A stretch of DNA of 8,416 nt from Cyanobacteria bacterium UBA8156 (GCA_003456125.1 DMPD01000349.1:5743-14158), one strand, 5' to 3'. Shown: positions 1 to 7,812, counted from the stretch's first letter. Notes: generated by a model from the letters alone, not told the origin. Program-made: numbers and translations.

Positions 1-81
1 AGAGGGGAGCCAAGAGAGCCCGTAAAGTGTCTCATTTCTATCCGAAACGACTATATTATTCAGGTTTGGCACGACGGCAAA

Positions 82-149
82 CAATACAAAACGCAATACA
101 AAACACAAGAGAGAACACAAGAGAGAACACAAGAGAGAACACAAGAGAA
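82..149. repeat. 12-bp-period tandem repeat
   Basis: Four head-to-tail copies of AACACAAGAGAG lie at 102-113, 114-125, 126-137 and 138-149; the first three are identical and the fourth differs only in its last base. They are preceded by two copies of a related 12-mer beginning CAATACAAAAC at 82-93 and 94-105, so the 12-bp period extends over 68 bp. A period divisible by three keeps frames open through it, giving a simple four-residue peptide repeat on either strand, so an open frame here is weak evidence of coding. Tracts of this kind vary in copy number by replication slippage. Function unknown. Confidence 0.9.
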
Positions 150-176
150 GGAGTGGTGTCAGCCGCTCCTTCTCTT
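143..176. terminator. perfect 11-bp hairpin, possible terminator of the ruvB gene pair
   Basis: Bases 143-153 pair perfectly with 166-176 (11 bp) around a 12-base loop. The left arm is the last repeat unit of the tandem array plus GGAG. Read on the minus strand, the direction of ruvB and its downstream gene, the stem is followed by an interrupted T-rich tract (the complement of the repeats), so it could act as an imperfect intrinsic terminator about 185 bp past the stop codon at 360. Read on the plus strand it is followed by TTGCGCGTTTTC, so it could also end a transcript entering from the left. The stem is not especially GC-rich and there is no clean T-run, so the terminator role is inferred. 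Confidence 0.35.
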
Positions 177-359
177 TGCGCGTTTTCTCGAAATCCCAAA
201 GATTCTATAGACATTGTGCTGAACATTGTGCAATCCACAAAGTCCTTCTACACAGCCCTGAGGACTTCGGATGGTGGTCAAGCGTCGCGGTACACGCTCT
301 TTTGTATTCGGCTGTATTCGGCAATCCTGTTTAGAGGTGGATGCACAGCGCCTTTGGGG

Positions 360-791
360 TTATGGTTTGTTCCGATTTTCTTTCAAAAATTGGGCGGCTT
401 CGCGAGCCAGTTGCAACAGGGTATGGACGTTGCTGCTGATGGTGTCGCGCCCGTTGAGGACCTGCTGTTCGTGGAAGGGTCGCAGGGAAGCGTACTCCCT
501 TCCTTCCAAAAACTCGACCCCAACTTCGTTTTCGACGTCCCCGTCGATCAAATCGATTTCGGTGCGCAGCCGATGGCCGGGTTGGGGTTCGGTGTCCCCC
601 TCTGCGGCCACCCACGTGACGATTTTCAGAACAAACAAATCCGCCAACACCGAGCGCAGGGCTTCCCCGAGGTCGTTGGTCTCTTCCAGCTTTTGGCGAA
701 ACCGGGTGTGGGGGCTCGATTCCAACACTTCCAAATTGCGATCGCCGCTGCGACTGCTGCGCTGGGGGGCGGGTACGGGTTGCAAAGCCAT
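360..791 (-). CDS. hypothetical protein downstream of ruvB (143 aa)
   Basis: I do not recognise this family. The frame starts at an ATG 24 bp after the ruvB stop codon, in the same direction, which suggests co-transcription; no clear Shine-Dalgarno sequence precedes it. The product is soluble and acidic, with no signal peptide or membrane segment. The first 30 residues look disordered (rich in Pro, Ser and Arg). They are followed by a helical stretch (about 30-65, including SVLADLFVLKIVTWVA), an acidic strand-like segment (about 75-95, with TEIDLIDGDVENEVGVEF), a polar segment (about 100-120, FHEQQVLNGRDTISSN) and a C-terminal helix. The opposite strand has a long open frame here too, but the composition, the absence of low complexity and the tight ruvB linkage favour this strand. 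A role in recombination is suggested only by position. Confidence 0.72.
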   Translation of the reverse strand: MALQPVPAPQRSSRSGDRNLEVLESSPHTRFRQKLEETNDLGEALRSVLADLFVLKIVTWVAAEGDTEPQPGHRLRTEIDLIDGDVENEVGVEFLEGREYASLRPFHEQQVLNGRDTISSNVHTLLQLAREAAQFLKENRNKP

Positions 792-815
792 GGCGGTACT
801 GGATGCGTCTACCGG

Positions 816-1907
816 TTATTGTCCCATGATTTGCGGGGTTTCGCTGGGCAAAAGGCTCCCTTGGCCGGTATACCCCAGGTGGCGATAGGCGGCGGCCGTG
901 ACGACCCGGCCCCGGGGGGTGCGCTGCAGGTAACCAATTTGCAGCAAATAGGGTTCGCACACAGTTTCGATGGTTTGCCGATCTTCTCCGGTGCTGGCGG
1001 CCAAAGCCTCCAAGCCAACGGGCCCGCCGCCAAAGTTTTCGATCGCCACGGCCAACAGCCGCCGATCCATCCAGTCCAGTCCCTTGGGATCGACTTGAAA
1101 AACTTCCAGGGCGGTTTCGGCGATCGCGGGGGTGACGGTGCCGTCCCCTTTGACTTCGGCGTAGTCCCGCACGCGACGCAACAACCGGTTGGCGATGCGG
1201 GGGGTGCCCCGGGCCCGGGCGGCCAGGACGGCGGCGGCGCCGGCGGTCAAGGGAATTCCCAACAATCCGGCACTGCGATCGATAATGGCGGCCAGCTCGG
1301 GGAGTTCGTAAAACCGGAGGTGTTGCACCAACCCAAAGCGATCGCGCAGGGGGGACGACAAAGCGCCGATGCGGGTGGTGGCCCCAATCAAGGTGAATCG
1401 GTTTAAGCCCATGCTGCGGATGCGGGCCCCTTGTCCTTTGCCGATGGTGACATCCAACCGAAAATCTTCCATGGCGCTGTACAAAATTTCTTCGGTGACT
1501 TGGGGCAGTCGGTGAATTTCATCGATGAACAACACATCTTGGGGTTGCAGGGCTACCAACAATCCGGCCACATCCCGTGGCCGCTCTAGGGCGGGGGCGG
1601 AAGTGATTTTGCATTGGCTGCCCATTTCCCGGGCCACCACCTGGGCCAAGGAAGTTTTGCCCAACCCCGGCGGCCCGTAGAGCAAGACGTGATCGAGGGA
1701 CTGTTGGCGGGAACGGGCGGCGGCGATCGCAATTTCCAGCAGGGCTTTGAGGTCGGCTTGACCGATATAGTCGTTGAGGGTTTGGGGCCGGACACCGGGC
1801 GTACCCTCCAGGGTCGCATCTTCGGCCACAACGGTGGTCGCCAATAGTGAATTAGACCGTGGATTGGATGGGGGGGTGTCGCCCTGTCGGGCGGAGACGA
1901 TCGCCAT
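816..1907 (-). CDS. ruvB: Holliday junction branch migration helicase RuvB
   Basis: RuvB is the AAA+ motor that, as hexameric rings with RuvA, drives branch migration of Holliday junctions during recombinational repair; RuvC then cuts the junction. At 363 residues it has the expected cyanobacterial length, with an N-terminal extension of about 35 residues before the conserved TLNDYIGQ. Visible motifs are Walker A GPPGLGKT (78-85), Walker B VLFIDE (125-130), sensor 1 GATTR (175-179), the arginine finger in PLRDRF (about R189), sensor 2 [17 protein letters not shown] (232-248), and a C-terminal winged-helix domain with [12 protein letters not shown] and LQRTPRGR (327-334). The start is the ATG at 1907; the nearby upstream ATG codons are out of frame. 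A strong ribosome binding site is not evident. ruvA and ruvC are not in the window. It is transcribed divergently from the membrane protease homologue, with 113 bp between start codons, and is followed by a small hypothetical gene. Confidence 0.97.
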   Translation of the reverse strand: MAIVSARQGDTPPSNPRSNSLLATTVVAEDATLEGTPGVRPQTLNDYIGQADLKALLEIAIAAARSRQQSLDHVLLYGPPGLGKTSLAQVVAREMGSQCKITSAPALERPRDVAGLLVALQPQDVLFIDEIHRLPQVTEEILYSAMEDFRLDVTIGKGQGARIRSMGLNRFTLIGATTRIGALSSPLRDRFGLVQHLRFYELPELAAIIDRSAGLLGIPLTAGAAAVLAARARGTPRIANRLLRRVRDYAEVKGDGTVTPAIAETALEVFQVDPKGLDWMDRRLLAVAIENFGGGPVGLEALAASTGEDRQTIETVCEPYLLQIGYLQRTPRGRVVTAAAYRHLGYTGQGSLLPSETPQIMGQ

Positions 1908-1956
1908 GGGGGTGGGGAGTACATTGGCTCCATCTTAAGGAAAACCGCATCTCTGG

Positions 1957-2003
1957 GGGCGGTGGCCCGCCCGTCGCCTTCGCCCCCTACACTAGGAATA
2001 GTG
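1957..2003. promoter_or_regulatory. divergent intergenic region with two inverted repeats
   Basis: The 113 bp between the ruvB start (1907) and the protease-homologue start (2021) contains two compact inverted repeats. The first is GGGCGG-TGGC-CCGCCC at 1957-1972, a GC-rich 6-bp stem. The second is CACTA-GGAA-TAGTG at 1990-2003, a perfect 5-bp dyad 17 bp before the plus-strand ATG. The second overlaps TACACT (1988-1993), which resembles a -10 element for the plus-strand gene, though no convincing -35 is present. It could be an operator or a leader hairpin. This is inference from symmetry and position only. Confidence 0.3.
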
Positions 2004-2020
2004 CAAAATCGCCGGTTTTG

Positions 2021-3394
2021 ATGAATTTCTTTCCCTATCTTCCCCTTTCTTTGCTGCTGGTGGCGGTGGTGGCATTGGGCTTGGGTTTCCAGCGGGCCCG
2101 CCGCTTTGGTAGGGCGGGTCTGTTGGCCTGGGCCCGCCAAGTGGTGTTGTTGGCACCGTGGCCCCTCTACCTCGGTCTGTGGTTGTTGGGGTATTTCCCG
2201 AATGTGTTGCTGCTGTTGGGCCTGTTGCTGCTGTCTACGTGGGGCTACGTGTGGCTGGGGCGGCAATTGCAACGGACGGAACCGACCGCCAGCCAGGAAC
2301 CCCAACCGCCGTCCCTCCCTGCGATTCCCCCCGAAGATGTCAAACAAATGCAGGGGATTTTTGGGATTGAAACGTTCTATGCCACGGAAACGCGGTTGCA
2401 GGAAGGGGGCATCGTGTTTCGGGGGAATTTGCGCGGGGAGCCGAATGTAGTGCATGGGCGGCTGACGGCAGCCCTGAAAGCCCGCTGCGGCGATCGCTAC
2501 GATTTGTTTTTGACGGAGGGGCCCGACGGCCGGCCAACGGTGGTGATTTTGCCCCGGAACCCAAAACTCCGGGAACGCAGCCCCCTGCAATTGGGGTTGG
2601 CCGGGGTGCTGGCGGTGGTGAGCGGGATTGCGGTGTTTGGGCTGGGCGATCGCCTGGGGGCCCCGCTGGAACTGACGGCGGGTACGGTGGGGATTGTGGT
2701 GGCCCGGGAGTTGGCATTGCGCTGGCAAGCCCGCCGCTACCAGGTGCTGCTCACGCCTCCATTTTTGTTGCCGTCTTCGCAAATCGGTTCCTTTGGCGCC
2801 TTTGCCCGGGTGAAAACCCCCCTCCCCAGCCGGAAGGCTTTGTTTGATCTGGCGATCGCCCCTGCCATCACCAGCATTGTCCTGAGTTTGCTGGTGTTGG
2901 GGGTGGGTCTGCGGCTGACGGCCCTGGGCCAGGGCACGTTGGAACTGCCCCCCCAAATTTTTCAAAACTCGGTGGTGGTGGGATTGCTGGCCCGCGGGGT
3001 TTGGGGGAAAGCGCTCCAGGTGGATTTGCTGGCGGTGCATCCCTGGGTGTTGGTGGGTTGGCTGGGCTTGGTGATCTCGGCGCTGCACTTGATGCCGGCG
3101 GGGCAATTGGATGGGGGCCGCATTGTCCACGCGATCTACGGTCGCCGTACCGCCGGTTGGACGACCCTGCTCACCCTCTTGGCCCTGGGGGTGGCGGTCA
3201 CATTTACCCCGATTGCCCTCTATTGGGGGGGCTTGATTTTGATCCTGCTGCGCGATCGCGAACGCCCCATGCTCGAAGAACTGTCGGAACTGGATGGCGA
3301 TCGCGAAGCCCTGGGCATTGCGGCTCTGTTCTGGATGTTGCTAACGCTGGTACCGCTGTCGCCGCTGGTGGCAGAACGCCTGGGGATTGGCTGA
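2021..3394 (+). CDS. EGY-like site-2 protease (M50) homologue lacking HEXXH, probable pseudoprotease
   Basis: This is a polytopic membrane protein of 457 residues of the cyanobacterial and chloroplast EGY branch of site-2 proteases, which cleave substrates within the membrane. The N-terminal part has three hydrophobic segments (about 5-22, 42-58, 60-79), then a soluble domain (about 103-180, with FRGNLRGEPN and PTVVILP), then the membrane core (about 190-450). EGY landmarks include the segment PPFLLPSSQIGSFGAFARVKTPLPSRKALFD (247-276), described here by position, HPWVLVGWLGLV (340-351) and LMPAGQLDGGRIV (357-369), which supplies the Asp zinc ligand D364. At the catalytic helix, where active members have HEXXH, this protein reads R229-E-L-A-L233: both zinc-binding histidines are gone while Glu230 stays. 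The Asn usually before the second motif's Pro is also replaced (HLMP). It is therefore probably proteolytically inactive, like plant EGY3, and may act as a chaperone or scaffold. I chose the ATG at 2021 because the hydrophobic N-terminus begins there; the frame upstream is non-coding in character. Its stop lies 6 bp from the convergent uppS stop. Confidence 0.9.
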   Translation: MNFFPYLPLSLLLVAVVALGLGFQRARRFGRAGLLAWARQVVLLAPWPLYLGLWLLGYFPNVLLLLGLLLLSTWGYVWLGRQLQRTEPTASQEPQPPSLPAIPPEDVKQMQGIFGIETFYATETRLQEGGIVFRGNLRGEPNVVHGRLTAALKARCGDRYDLFLTEGPDGRPTVVILPRNPKLRERSPLQLGLAGVLAVVSGIAVFGLGDRLGAPLELTAGTVGIVVARELALRWQARRYQVLLTPPFLLPSSQIGSFGAFARVKTPLPSRKALFDLAIAPAITSIVLSLLVLGVGLRLTALGQGTLELPPQIFQNSVVVGLLARGVWGKALQVDLLAVHPWVLVGWLGLVISALHLMPAGQLDGGRIVHAIYGRRTAGWTTLLTLLALGVAVTFTPIALYWGGLILILLRDRERPMLEELSELDGDREALGIAALFWMLLTLVPLSPLVAERLGIG

Positions 3395-3400
3395 AGTCCC

Positions 3401-4129
3401 TCACACTTTGCCGAAGCGCCGCTGGCGACTCTGAAAATCCTGCAGGGCTTTGTGAAATTCCCGGCGGTTGAAATCGGGCCACAACACGTCGGTGACGTAA
3501 ATTTCGGTGTAGGCCAACTGCCACAACAAAAAGTTGCTAAGGCGCATTTCGCCGCTGGTGCGCACCAACAAATCCGGGTCCCCCGTGGCCGCCGTGTACA
3601 AATGCTGCGCAAATAAAATTTCGTCGATGTCCTCCGGGCGGAGCTCCTTGGCTTGCACCCGTTGGGCAATCTCGCGGCAGGCCTTGACGATTTCGGAACG
3701 GCTGCCGTAGTTGATGGCGACGTTGAACACCACCCCTTGGTTCTGGGCCGTAAGGGCCATCGCCTCTTCCATCTGCCGACGGAGCGTTGCGGGCAGCGGA
3801 CTCAAGTCACCGGCGAAGTGCAGTTGCACCCCCTCCTGCTGCAACGCGGCCAATTCCTGATGCAACACCCGCTCAAACAACACCATCAAAAAGTTGACTT
3901 CTTCTAGGGGACGATGCCAATTTTCCGTGGAGAAGGCGTAGGCGGTGAGGGTGCCAATGCCCCAGTCTTTGCAGCACCGCAACAAATCCTTGAGGGTGTC
4001 TACTCCCTGCCGATGACCCACCGCCCGCGGCAAACCTCGTTGGGTGGCCCACCGCCCGTTGCCGTCCATGATCACCGCCACATGCTGGGGCAGTTTCTCC
4101 CGATCTAAATCGGGGGGAAACGTCTTCAT
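3401..4129 (-). CDS. uppS: isoprenyl transferase (undecaprenyl diphosphate synthase)
   Basis: This cis-prenyltransferase condenses isopentenyl diphosphate units onto farnesyl diphosphate to make undecaprenyl diphosphate, the lipid carrier for peptidoglycan and other envelope glycans. It is a peripheral protein at the cytoplasmic membrane. The 242 residues match the family length. Visible motifs are [12 protein letters not shown] with catalytic Asp22, H39 in [17 protein letters not shown] (65-74), NYGSRSEI (140-147), and the C-terminal [20 protein letters not shown] (190-209), which binds diphosphate and Mg. The start is fixed by an ATGA overlap with the cdaA stop (4126-4129), so translation is likely coupled. 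The same frame stays open far upstream through cdaA, but that extension is antisense-like sequence unrelated to the family. Longer cis-prenyl products cannot be excluded from sequence. It is the last gene of the cluster; no terminator is visible before the convergent gene. Confidence 0.96.
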   Translation of the reverse strand: MKTFPPDLDREKLPQHVAVIMDGNGRWATQRGLPRAVGHRQGVDTLKDLLRCCKDWGIGTLTAYAFSTENWHRPLEEVNFLMVLFERVLHQELAALQQEGVQLHFAGDLSPLPATLRRQMEEAMALTAQNQGVVFNVAINYGSRSEIVKACREIAQRVQAKELRPEDIDEILFAQHLYTAATGDPDLLVRTSGEMRLSNFLLWQLAYTEIYVTDVLWPDFNRREFHKALQDFQSRQRRFGKV

Positions 4130-5004
4130 TGCGTCTTTTTCTCTTTGGCCAACCATGCGCGTAACCATGAAAAACGTCCGCCTTCCCGCATTAAAGGTGG
4201 GGTGCGGGCTCCCCCCAGGTTTTCTTCGAGGTATTCTCGCAGGCGGGCACTGCTCACGGGGCGATCGAGCGCACCGTCCCGGGCGATCGCAATGGAGCCG
4301 GTTTCTTCGGAGACCACAATGCAAAAACAATCGGCGACGGCTTCCGTGAATCCCATGGCGGCCCGGTGGCGGGTGCCAATTTTGCGGGCAGTGGCCCGGT
4401 TGGACAGGGGCAAAATAATCCCTGCCGCGACGATGCGATCCTGCCGCAACCAGACGGCCCCATCGTGCAACAGGGTGCTGGTCTGAAAGATGGTTTGCAG
4501 CAACTCCCGCGACAGTTCGGCGTTGAGGCGTACCCCCGGCACCGAAAAATTTCCCTCGTCGATGGGGGCACCGGTCTCGATCGCCAGCAGGGCCCCGGTG
4601 CGGTTCTGGGACAATTCTTTGATCGCATCCACCAACTCGTCCACGATGCCATCGCCGCGGTTGGGCGATCGCCCCCGTTCCGCCGCCCGCAGCCGCCACT
4701 GACCGCGGCCCAGGGCTTCCAGTACCCGCCGCAATTCCGGTTGCAGAATCACCGCCAAAGCCACCGCCGCCCCGATCGCCAGCTTGTCCAGGACAAACCC
4801 CAACAATTGCAGTTGGAAGACCCGCTGCACCACGACGTTGGCCAGCAACAACACCACAAACCCCCGCACCAGGGTCAGGGTTCGCCGGTCTTCGCTGAGG
4901 GAAAGGAGAACGTAGATGAGCAGCCCCACCAACAGCACATCCAGCCCCACCGCCAACCGGCCCAGGCTGGGCCCAAAGGCCACGGACGGAAGGGGCGCCG
5001 CCAT
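4126..5004 (-). CDS. cdaA: diadenylate cyclase CdaA (c-di-AMP synthase)
   Basis: The enzyme joins two ATP molecules into cyclic di-AMP, a second messenger controlling potassium and osmolyte transport, wall homeostasis and, in cyanobacteria, dark or carbon responses. The 292-residue product has the CdaA architecture: three N-terminal membrane helices (about 19-37, 44-62, 66-88), a linker, and a cytoplasmic DAC domain (about 115-245). The two signature motifs are intact, DGA (181-183, in LLHDGAVW) and RHR (212-214, in GTRHRAAMG), and [13 protein letters not shown] (232-244) is also characteristic, so activity is expected. The start ATG at 5004 follows the lysA stop by 6 bp, and its stop overlaps the uppS start by 4 bp. 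No CdaR-type partner or glmM lies beside it, unlike the Firmicutes cdaA-cdaR-glmM operon. The lysA-cdaA-uppS order is, to my knowledge, common in cyanobacteria. The C-terminal tail (265-292) is basic and variable. Confidence 0.95.
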   Translation of the reverse strand: MAAPLPSVAFGPSLGRLAVGLDVLLVGLLIYVLLSLSEDRRTLTLVRGFVVLLLANVVVQRVFQLQLLGFVLDKLAIGAAVALAVILQPELRRVLEALGRGQWRLRAAERGRSPNRGDGIVDELVDAIKELSQNRTGALLAIETGAPIDEGNFSVPGVRLNAELSRELLQTIFQTSTLLHDGAVWLRQDRIVAAGIILPLSNRATARKIGTRHRAAMGFTEAVADCFCIVVSEETGSIAIARDGALDRPVSSARLREYLEENLGGARTPPLMREGGRFSWLRAWLAKEKKTQ

Positions 5005-5010
5005 GGTTTT

Positions 5011-6375
5011 TTACCCCCGCAGGCGATCGGGCAGGCAATCTTGCCGTAGCAAATCCGCCGGTGTTTCCCGTCGCAAAATGAGATTGGCTTCGCCTTGATT
5101 CACCAGTACGGCGGCGATTTTCGGCAAGCGATTGTAATGGGAAGCCATGCTGTAGTTGTAGGCACCGGTGCTGGCCACCACCAGAATATCCCCGCTGGCC
5201 GGAGCCGGCAACAGCACATCCCGCAGCAGCACATCCCCAGATTCGCAGTGTTTGCCCGCTACCGTCACCACTGTAGCCGCCGTTGCCGTCGGCCGATTGG
5301 CCAGCAAAGCACTGTAGCGCGATTGGTAGGTGATGGGTCGCGGATTGTCCGACATCCCCCCATCCACAGCAATGTAGGTGCGTACCCCCGGTACCGTCTT
5401 CTGGCTCCCCACCGTATAGGCCGTCACGCAGGCCGGCCCAATCAGCGATCGCCCCGGCTCACACACCAACGTTGGCCACGGCAACCCGCTGCCCTCCCAT
5501 GCTTTGCCCAACCCCGTCACCACGGCTTCTACCCACTCGGCAATGGTGGGCGGATCGTCGGCTTCGGTGTAGCGAATCCCCAGACCCCCCCCCACATTCA
5601 ATTCGGTAAAGGGTAAACCGTAGGTTTCGCGACCCTGGCGGTACCAACTCACCAACGCTTCGGCAATGTCTCGGTGGGCCTGCAACTCGAAAATCTGGGA
5701 GCCGATGTGGGCGTGCAAGCCCACCACTTCCCAATTCCGCTGTGCAGCAAATTCCAGCACCGCCGGCATCTCGTTGGGATCGAACCCAAACTTGCTGTCC
5801 AAATGCCCGGTGCGGATGTATTCGTGGGTGTGGCACTCGATCCCCGGCGTGACCCGCAACATCACCCGCGGCCGGCGATCGCCCGCCAACTCCCGCAACC
5901 CCTGCAAGTCGTGCCAATTGTCGGCCACCACCGTCACTCCCAATTCCAGGGCGTACCGCAACTCATCGTGGGACTTGTTGTTGCCGTGGAAATAGATGCG
6001 ATCGCCCGGCACCCCCGCTTCAACGGCGGTCAACAACTCGCCGGCGGACACCGCATCGATGTACAAACCTTCCTGGGCCACCAGGGCACACACCGCCAAG
6101 CAACTCCAGGCCTTGGAAGCGTACAACACCCGATGGGGGGCCTGGGGATACAGCCGCGCCAAGGACGCTTGGTACTGTTGGCAAGCCGCGCGCACCGTGG
6201 TTTCATCCAAAATATAGAGGGGGGAACCAAACCGCGCCACCAAATCCACCACGTCACAGCCACCAATCGCGAGGTGGCCGGCCTCCGTTACGGTCGCCGT
6301 CAGGGGCCAAATTTGTTGGTTGGGGGCCCGGCGATCCAGCGCCGGGTCTACAGACAAAGAAAGAACGGTTGTCAT
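5011..6375 (-). CDS. lysA: diaminopimelate decarboxylase LysA
   Basis: LysA is a PLP-dependent fold-III decarboxylase that converts meso-diaminopimelate to L-lysine and CO2, the last step of lysine synthesis. It draws on the pool that also feeds peptidoglycan. The 454-residue product shows the PLP lysine K88 in [14 protein letters not shown] (106-114), HGNNKS (130-135), [17 protein letters not shown] (182-198), HAHIGSQ (221-227), the PLP-phosphate loop VGGGLG (261-266), EPGRS (306-310), and CESGD (377-381), which supplies the active-site cysteine from the partner subunit. I chose the ATG at 6375, 25 bp after the hemY stop. An in-frame ATG at 6423 would add 16 residues and overlap hemY by 23 bp. 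Neither has an ideally spaced ribosome binding site; an AAGGA lies about 20 bases before the 6375 ATG. Confidence 0.96.
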   Translation of the reverse strand: MTTVLSLSVDPALDRRAPNQQIWPLTATVTEAGHLAIGGCDVVDLVARFGSPLYILDETTVRAACQQYQASLARLYPQAPHRVLYASKAWSCLAVCALVAQEGLYIDAVSAGELLTAVEAGVPGDRIYFHGNNKSHDELRYALELGVTVVADNWHDLQGLRELAGDRRPRVMLRVTPGIECHTHEYIRTGHLDSKFGFDPNEMPAVLEFAAQRNWEVVGLHAHIGSQIFELQAHRDIAEALVSWYRQGRETYGLPFTELNVGGGLGIRYTEADDPPTIAEWVEAVVTGLGKAWEGSGLPWPTLVCEPGRSLIGPACVTAYTVGSQKTVPGVRTYIAVDGGMSDNPRPITYQSRYSALLANRPTATAATVVTVAGKHCESGDVLLRDVLLPAPASGDILVVASTGAYNYSMASHYNRLPKIAAVLVNQGEANLILRRETPADLLRQDCLPDRLRG

Positions 6376-6400
6376 GAAAACTGCAGGTGCACCGTCCTTA

Positions 6401-7807
6401 TTATCTCTCAAGAAAAGCCGCAACTTGGGCCGCCACCGCCAGCCCGTGCCGCACGCAATCGCCGAGGGCCACCCCCCCCCGATAATTCCCGGCCAAAACC
6501 AACCCCGGTGGTAAACCCGCCGCCAGCCGCGCCAAGCGCCCTTGGTGCCCCACCGTAAACTGCGGGATCGCCCGCCGCCACAGGTTCACCGCCAATACTT
6601 TGGGGGGCGCCGCCGTCGGTTGAACCAAAATTTGTCGCAAGTCCTGGTGGACCGCTTGGGCGATCGCCCCTGCGTCCAACTGCGCCAGTGTGGGATCGGT
6701 GGTGCCGCCAATGAAATTCAGCAGGAGGGTGTATCCGGCGGGGGCCCGCCCCGGAAACAAACTGGATGCCCAAATGGTGCCCAGGGTGCGAATGCCTTGC
6801 CCCCGCGGCACCAAGTGCCCAAATCCCCGCAACGGCTGCCGCAAATCCCCGTCGGGATAGGCCAACACCGCACAGGCCACCGCCGGATAGGGAATTCTCT
6901 CCAAATCCGCCACCCAATCGGCGGTTTCTGGGGTTTGCTGGAGAATTTTCGCCGCCGCCCACGCCGGCACCGCCAACACCACACTCCGGGCTTCCAATTC
7001 CTCGCCGCTGGCCAACACCGCCCGCCAGCGATCGCCCGTGGGTTCCAATCGGGTTAAGGCTTGGTTCAAGGTTAGGGTCACCCCCCGTTGGGCTAAATCG
7101 GCGGCGATCGCCCGGGGCAAAGCCTCGATCCCTTCCCGGAAGGAACCCAACTCCCCCGGCTTGGTCTGGGGCAAATGGGGATCGGGGGCCCCCCGCTGCC
7201 GCAGGGCCTGGATAAACCCCGCCACCAGGCCGCCCCCCATCGCTTCGATCGCCGTCACCCGGGGAAAAGCCGCGCCAATGGAGAGGGCTTCGGGATCGCC
7301 GGCATACACCCCCGATACAAACGGTGCCGCCAACCGCGTCAAAACCTCCGGCCCCAAATGCCGCCGGAAAAAACTCCCCACCGTCTCATCCGCCGCAAAG
7401 CTGGGGGGCACAAACCCCAAGGCCCCCACCGCCGCCCGCAATTTGCCCCACGGCGACAACAAACCCGTCGTCAGGAGACCCGGTGGGGCCATGGGTACCG
7501 CCTGCAAACGGTTTTGCCACCACACATACCGGGGCAACCGCCGGTCAGCCAAAATCAACTCGTCCCGCAAACCCATGGCGATCGCCAAAGCCAACAACTC
7601 CGGGGTGGGCGAAAAGCTGTTGGGGCCCTCCTCCCACTGAAAGCCATGCTCCCGCCGGGTGACGATCGCGCCCCCCACGCGGTCACTGGCTTCCACCACC
7701 CGACAGGCCACACCCCGCTGCGCCAAGCCATGGGCCACCGTCAAGCCGCAAATGCCGGCCCCCACCACCAAAACCTCGGTTGGCTCCCCTTGGCGATCGT
7801 CCATCAT
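6401..7807 (-). CDS. hemY: protoporphyrinogen oxidase, HemY type (also annotated hemG)
   Basis: This FAD-dependent enzyme oxidises protoporphyrinogen IX to protoporphyrin IX using O2, the last step shared by heme and chlorophyll synthesis. The 468-residue length matches the plant and Bacillus HemY family, not the short flavodoxin-like HemG of E. coli. The N-terminus has the dinucleotide-binding fold VLVVGAGICGL (12-22), the ribose-binding E39, RVGG (43-46) and EEGPNSF (59-65). The middle carries FVSGVYAGDPEALSIGAAFPRV, usual for this family near the substrate-binding region. The C-terminus has the second FAD motif LAGNYRGGVALGDCV (438-452). The start is the first of two consecutive ATGs (MMDD) at 7807, 5 bp after the stop of the small upstream gene, with a weak AGGTTGG before it. 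Many cyanobacteria use the unrelated HemJ for this step, so the oxygen-dependent enzyme here is informative. Other FAD amine oxidase-superfamily members are less likely given these motifs. Confidence 0.92.
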   Translation of the reverse strand: MMDDRQGEPTEVLVVGAGICGLTVAHGLAQRGVACRVVEASDRVGGAIVTRREHGFQWEEGPNSFSPTPELLALAIAMGLRDELILADRRLPRYVWWQNRLQAVPMAPPGLLTTGLLSPWGKLRAAVGALGFVPPSFAADETVGSFFRRHLGPEVLTRLAAPFVSGVYAGDPEALSIGAAFPRVTAIEAMGGGLVAGFIQALRQRGAPDPHLPQTKPGELGSFREGIEALPRAIAADLAQRGVTLTLNQALTRLEPTGDRWRAVLASGEELEARSVVLAVPAWAAAKILQQTPETADWVADLERIPYPAVACAVLAYPDGDLRQPLRGFGHLVPRGQGIRTLGTIWASSLFPGRAPAGYTLLLNFIGGTTDPTLAQLDAGAIAQAVHQDLRQILVQPTAAPPKVLAVNLWRRAIPQFTVGHQGRLARLAAGLPPGLVLAGNYRGGVALGDCVRHGLAVAAQVAAFLER

Positions 7808-7812
7808 CCAAC

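Larger units (their letters stand above)
1..359. other. non-coding region with repeats, left edge of window
   Basis: No gene can be supported here. Reading frames cross the region on both strands, but they are either low complexity (the tandem repeat translates to a four-residue repeat) or run on as antisense frames into the neighbouring genes. The DNA is more AT-rich than the rest of the window. It holds a 12-bp-period repeat (82-149), a perfect hairpin (143-176), a second copy pair with 12-bp spacing (ACATTGTGC at 211-219 and 223-231), a 7-bp inverted repeat (240-246 with 261-267), and a 10-bp direct duplication TGTATTCGGC (303-312 and 313-322). It is the 3' flank of the ruvB gene pair on the minus strand. 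A small RNA or short peptide cannot be excluded from sequence alone. Confidence 0.6.

Noticed and set aside
56..238. Minus-strand 60-residue frame with a repeated hydrophobic four-residue unit
   Set aside because: The hydrophobic stretch is just the tandem repeat read in reverse. No ribosome binding site and no similarity recognised, so it is not called as a gene.
231..239. CAATCCACA as an extra DnaA box
   Set aside because: Two mismatches to the consensus and isolated from any other box.
27..1406. Long plus-strand open frame (459 codons)
   Set aside because: It is antisense to ruvB and the gene after it. Its start runs through the 12-bp repeat and its protein is Gly/Gln/Pro-rich without recognisable motifs, typical of a shadow frame in GC-rich DNA.
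1586..3130. Minus-strand open frame of 514 codons
   Set aside because: Shadow of the plus-strand protease homologue and of ruvB. The translation is Gln/His/Pro/Arg-rich and lacks domains.
4130..5038. N-terminal extension of the uppS frame
   Set aside because: The frame is open for about 300 more codons, but that part overlaps cdaA and has no similarity to cis-prenyltransferases. The ATG at 4129 gives a normal-length enzyme.
4366..5049. Plus-strand frame of 227 codons
   Set aside because: Antisense to cdaA, with a low-complexity Gln/His/Pro-rich product.
6376..6423. Longer lysA start at 6423
   Set aside because: It would overlap hemY by 23 bp and adds 16 residues with no family similarity; the ATG at 6375 is more plausible, though not proven.
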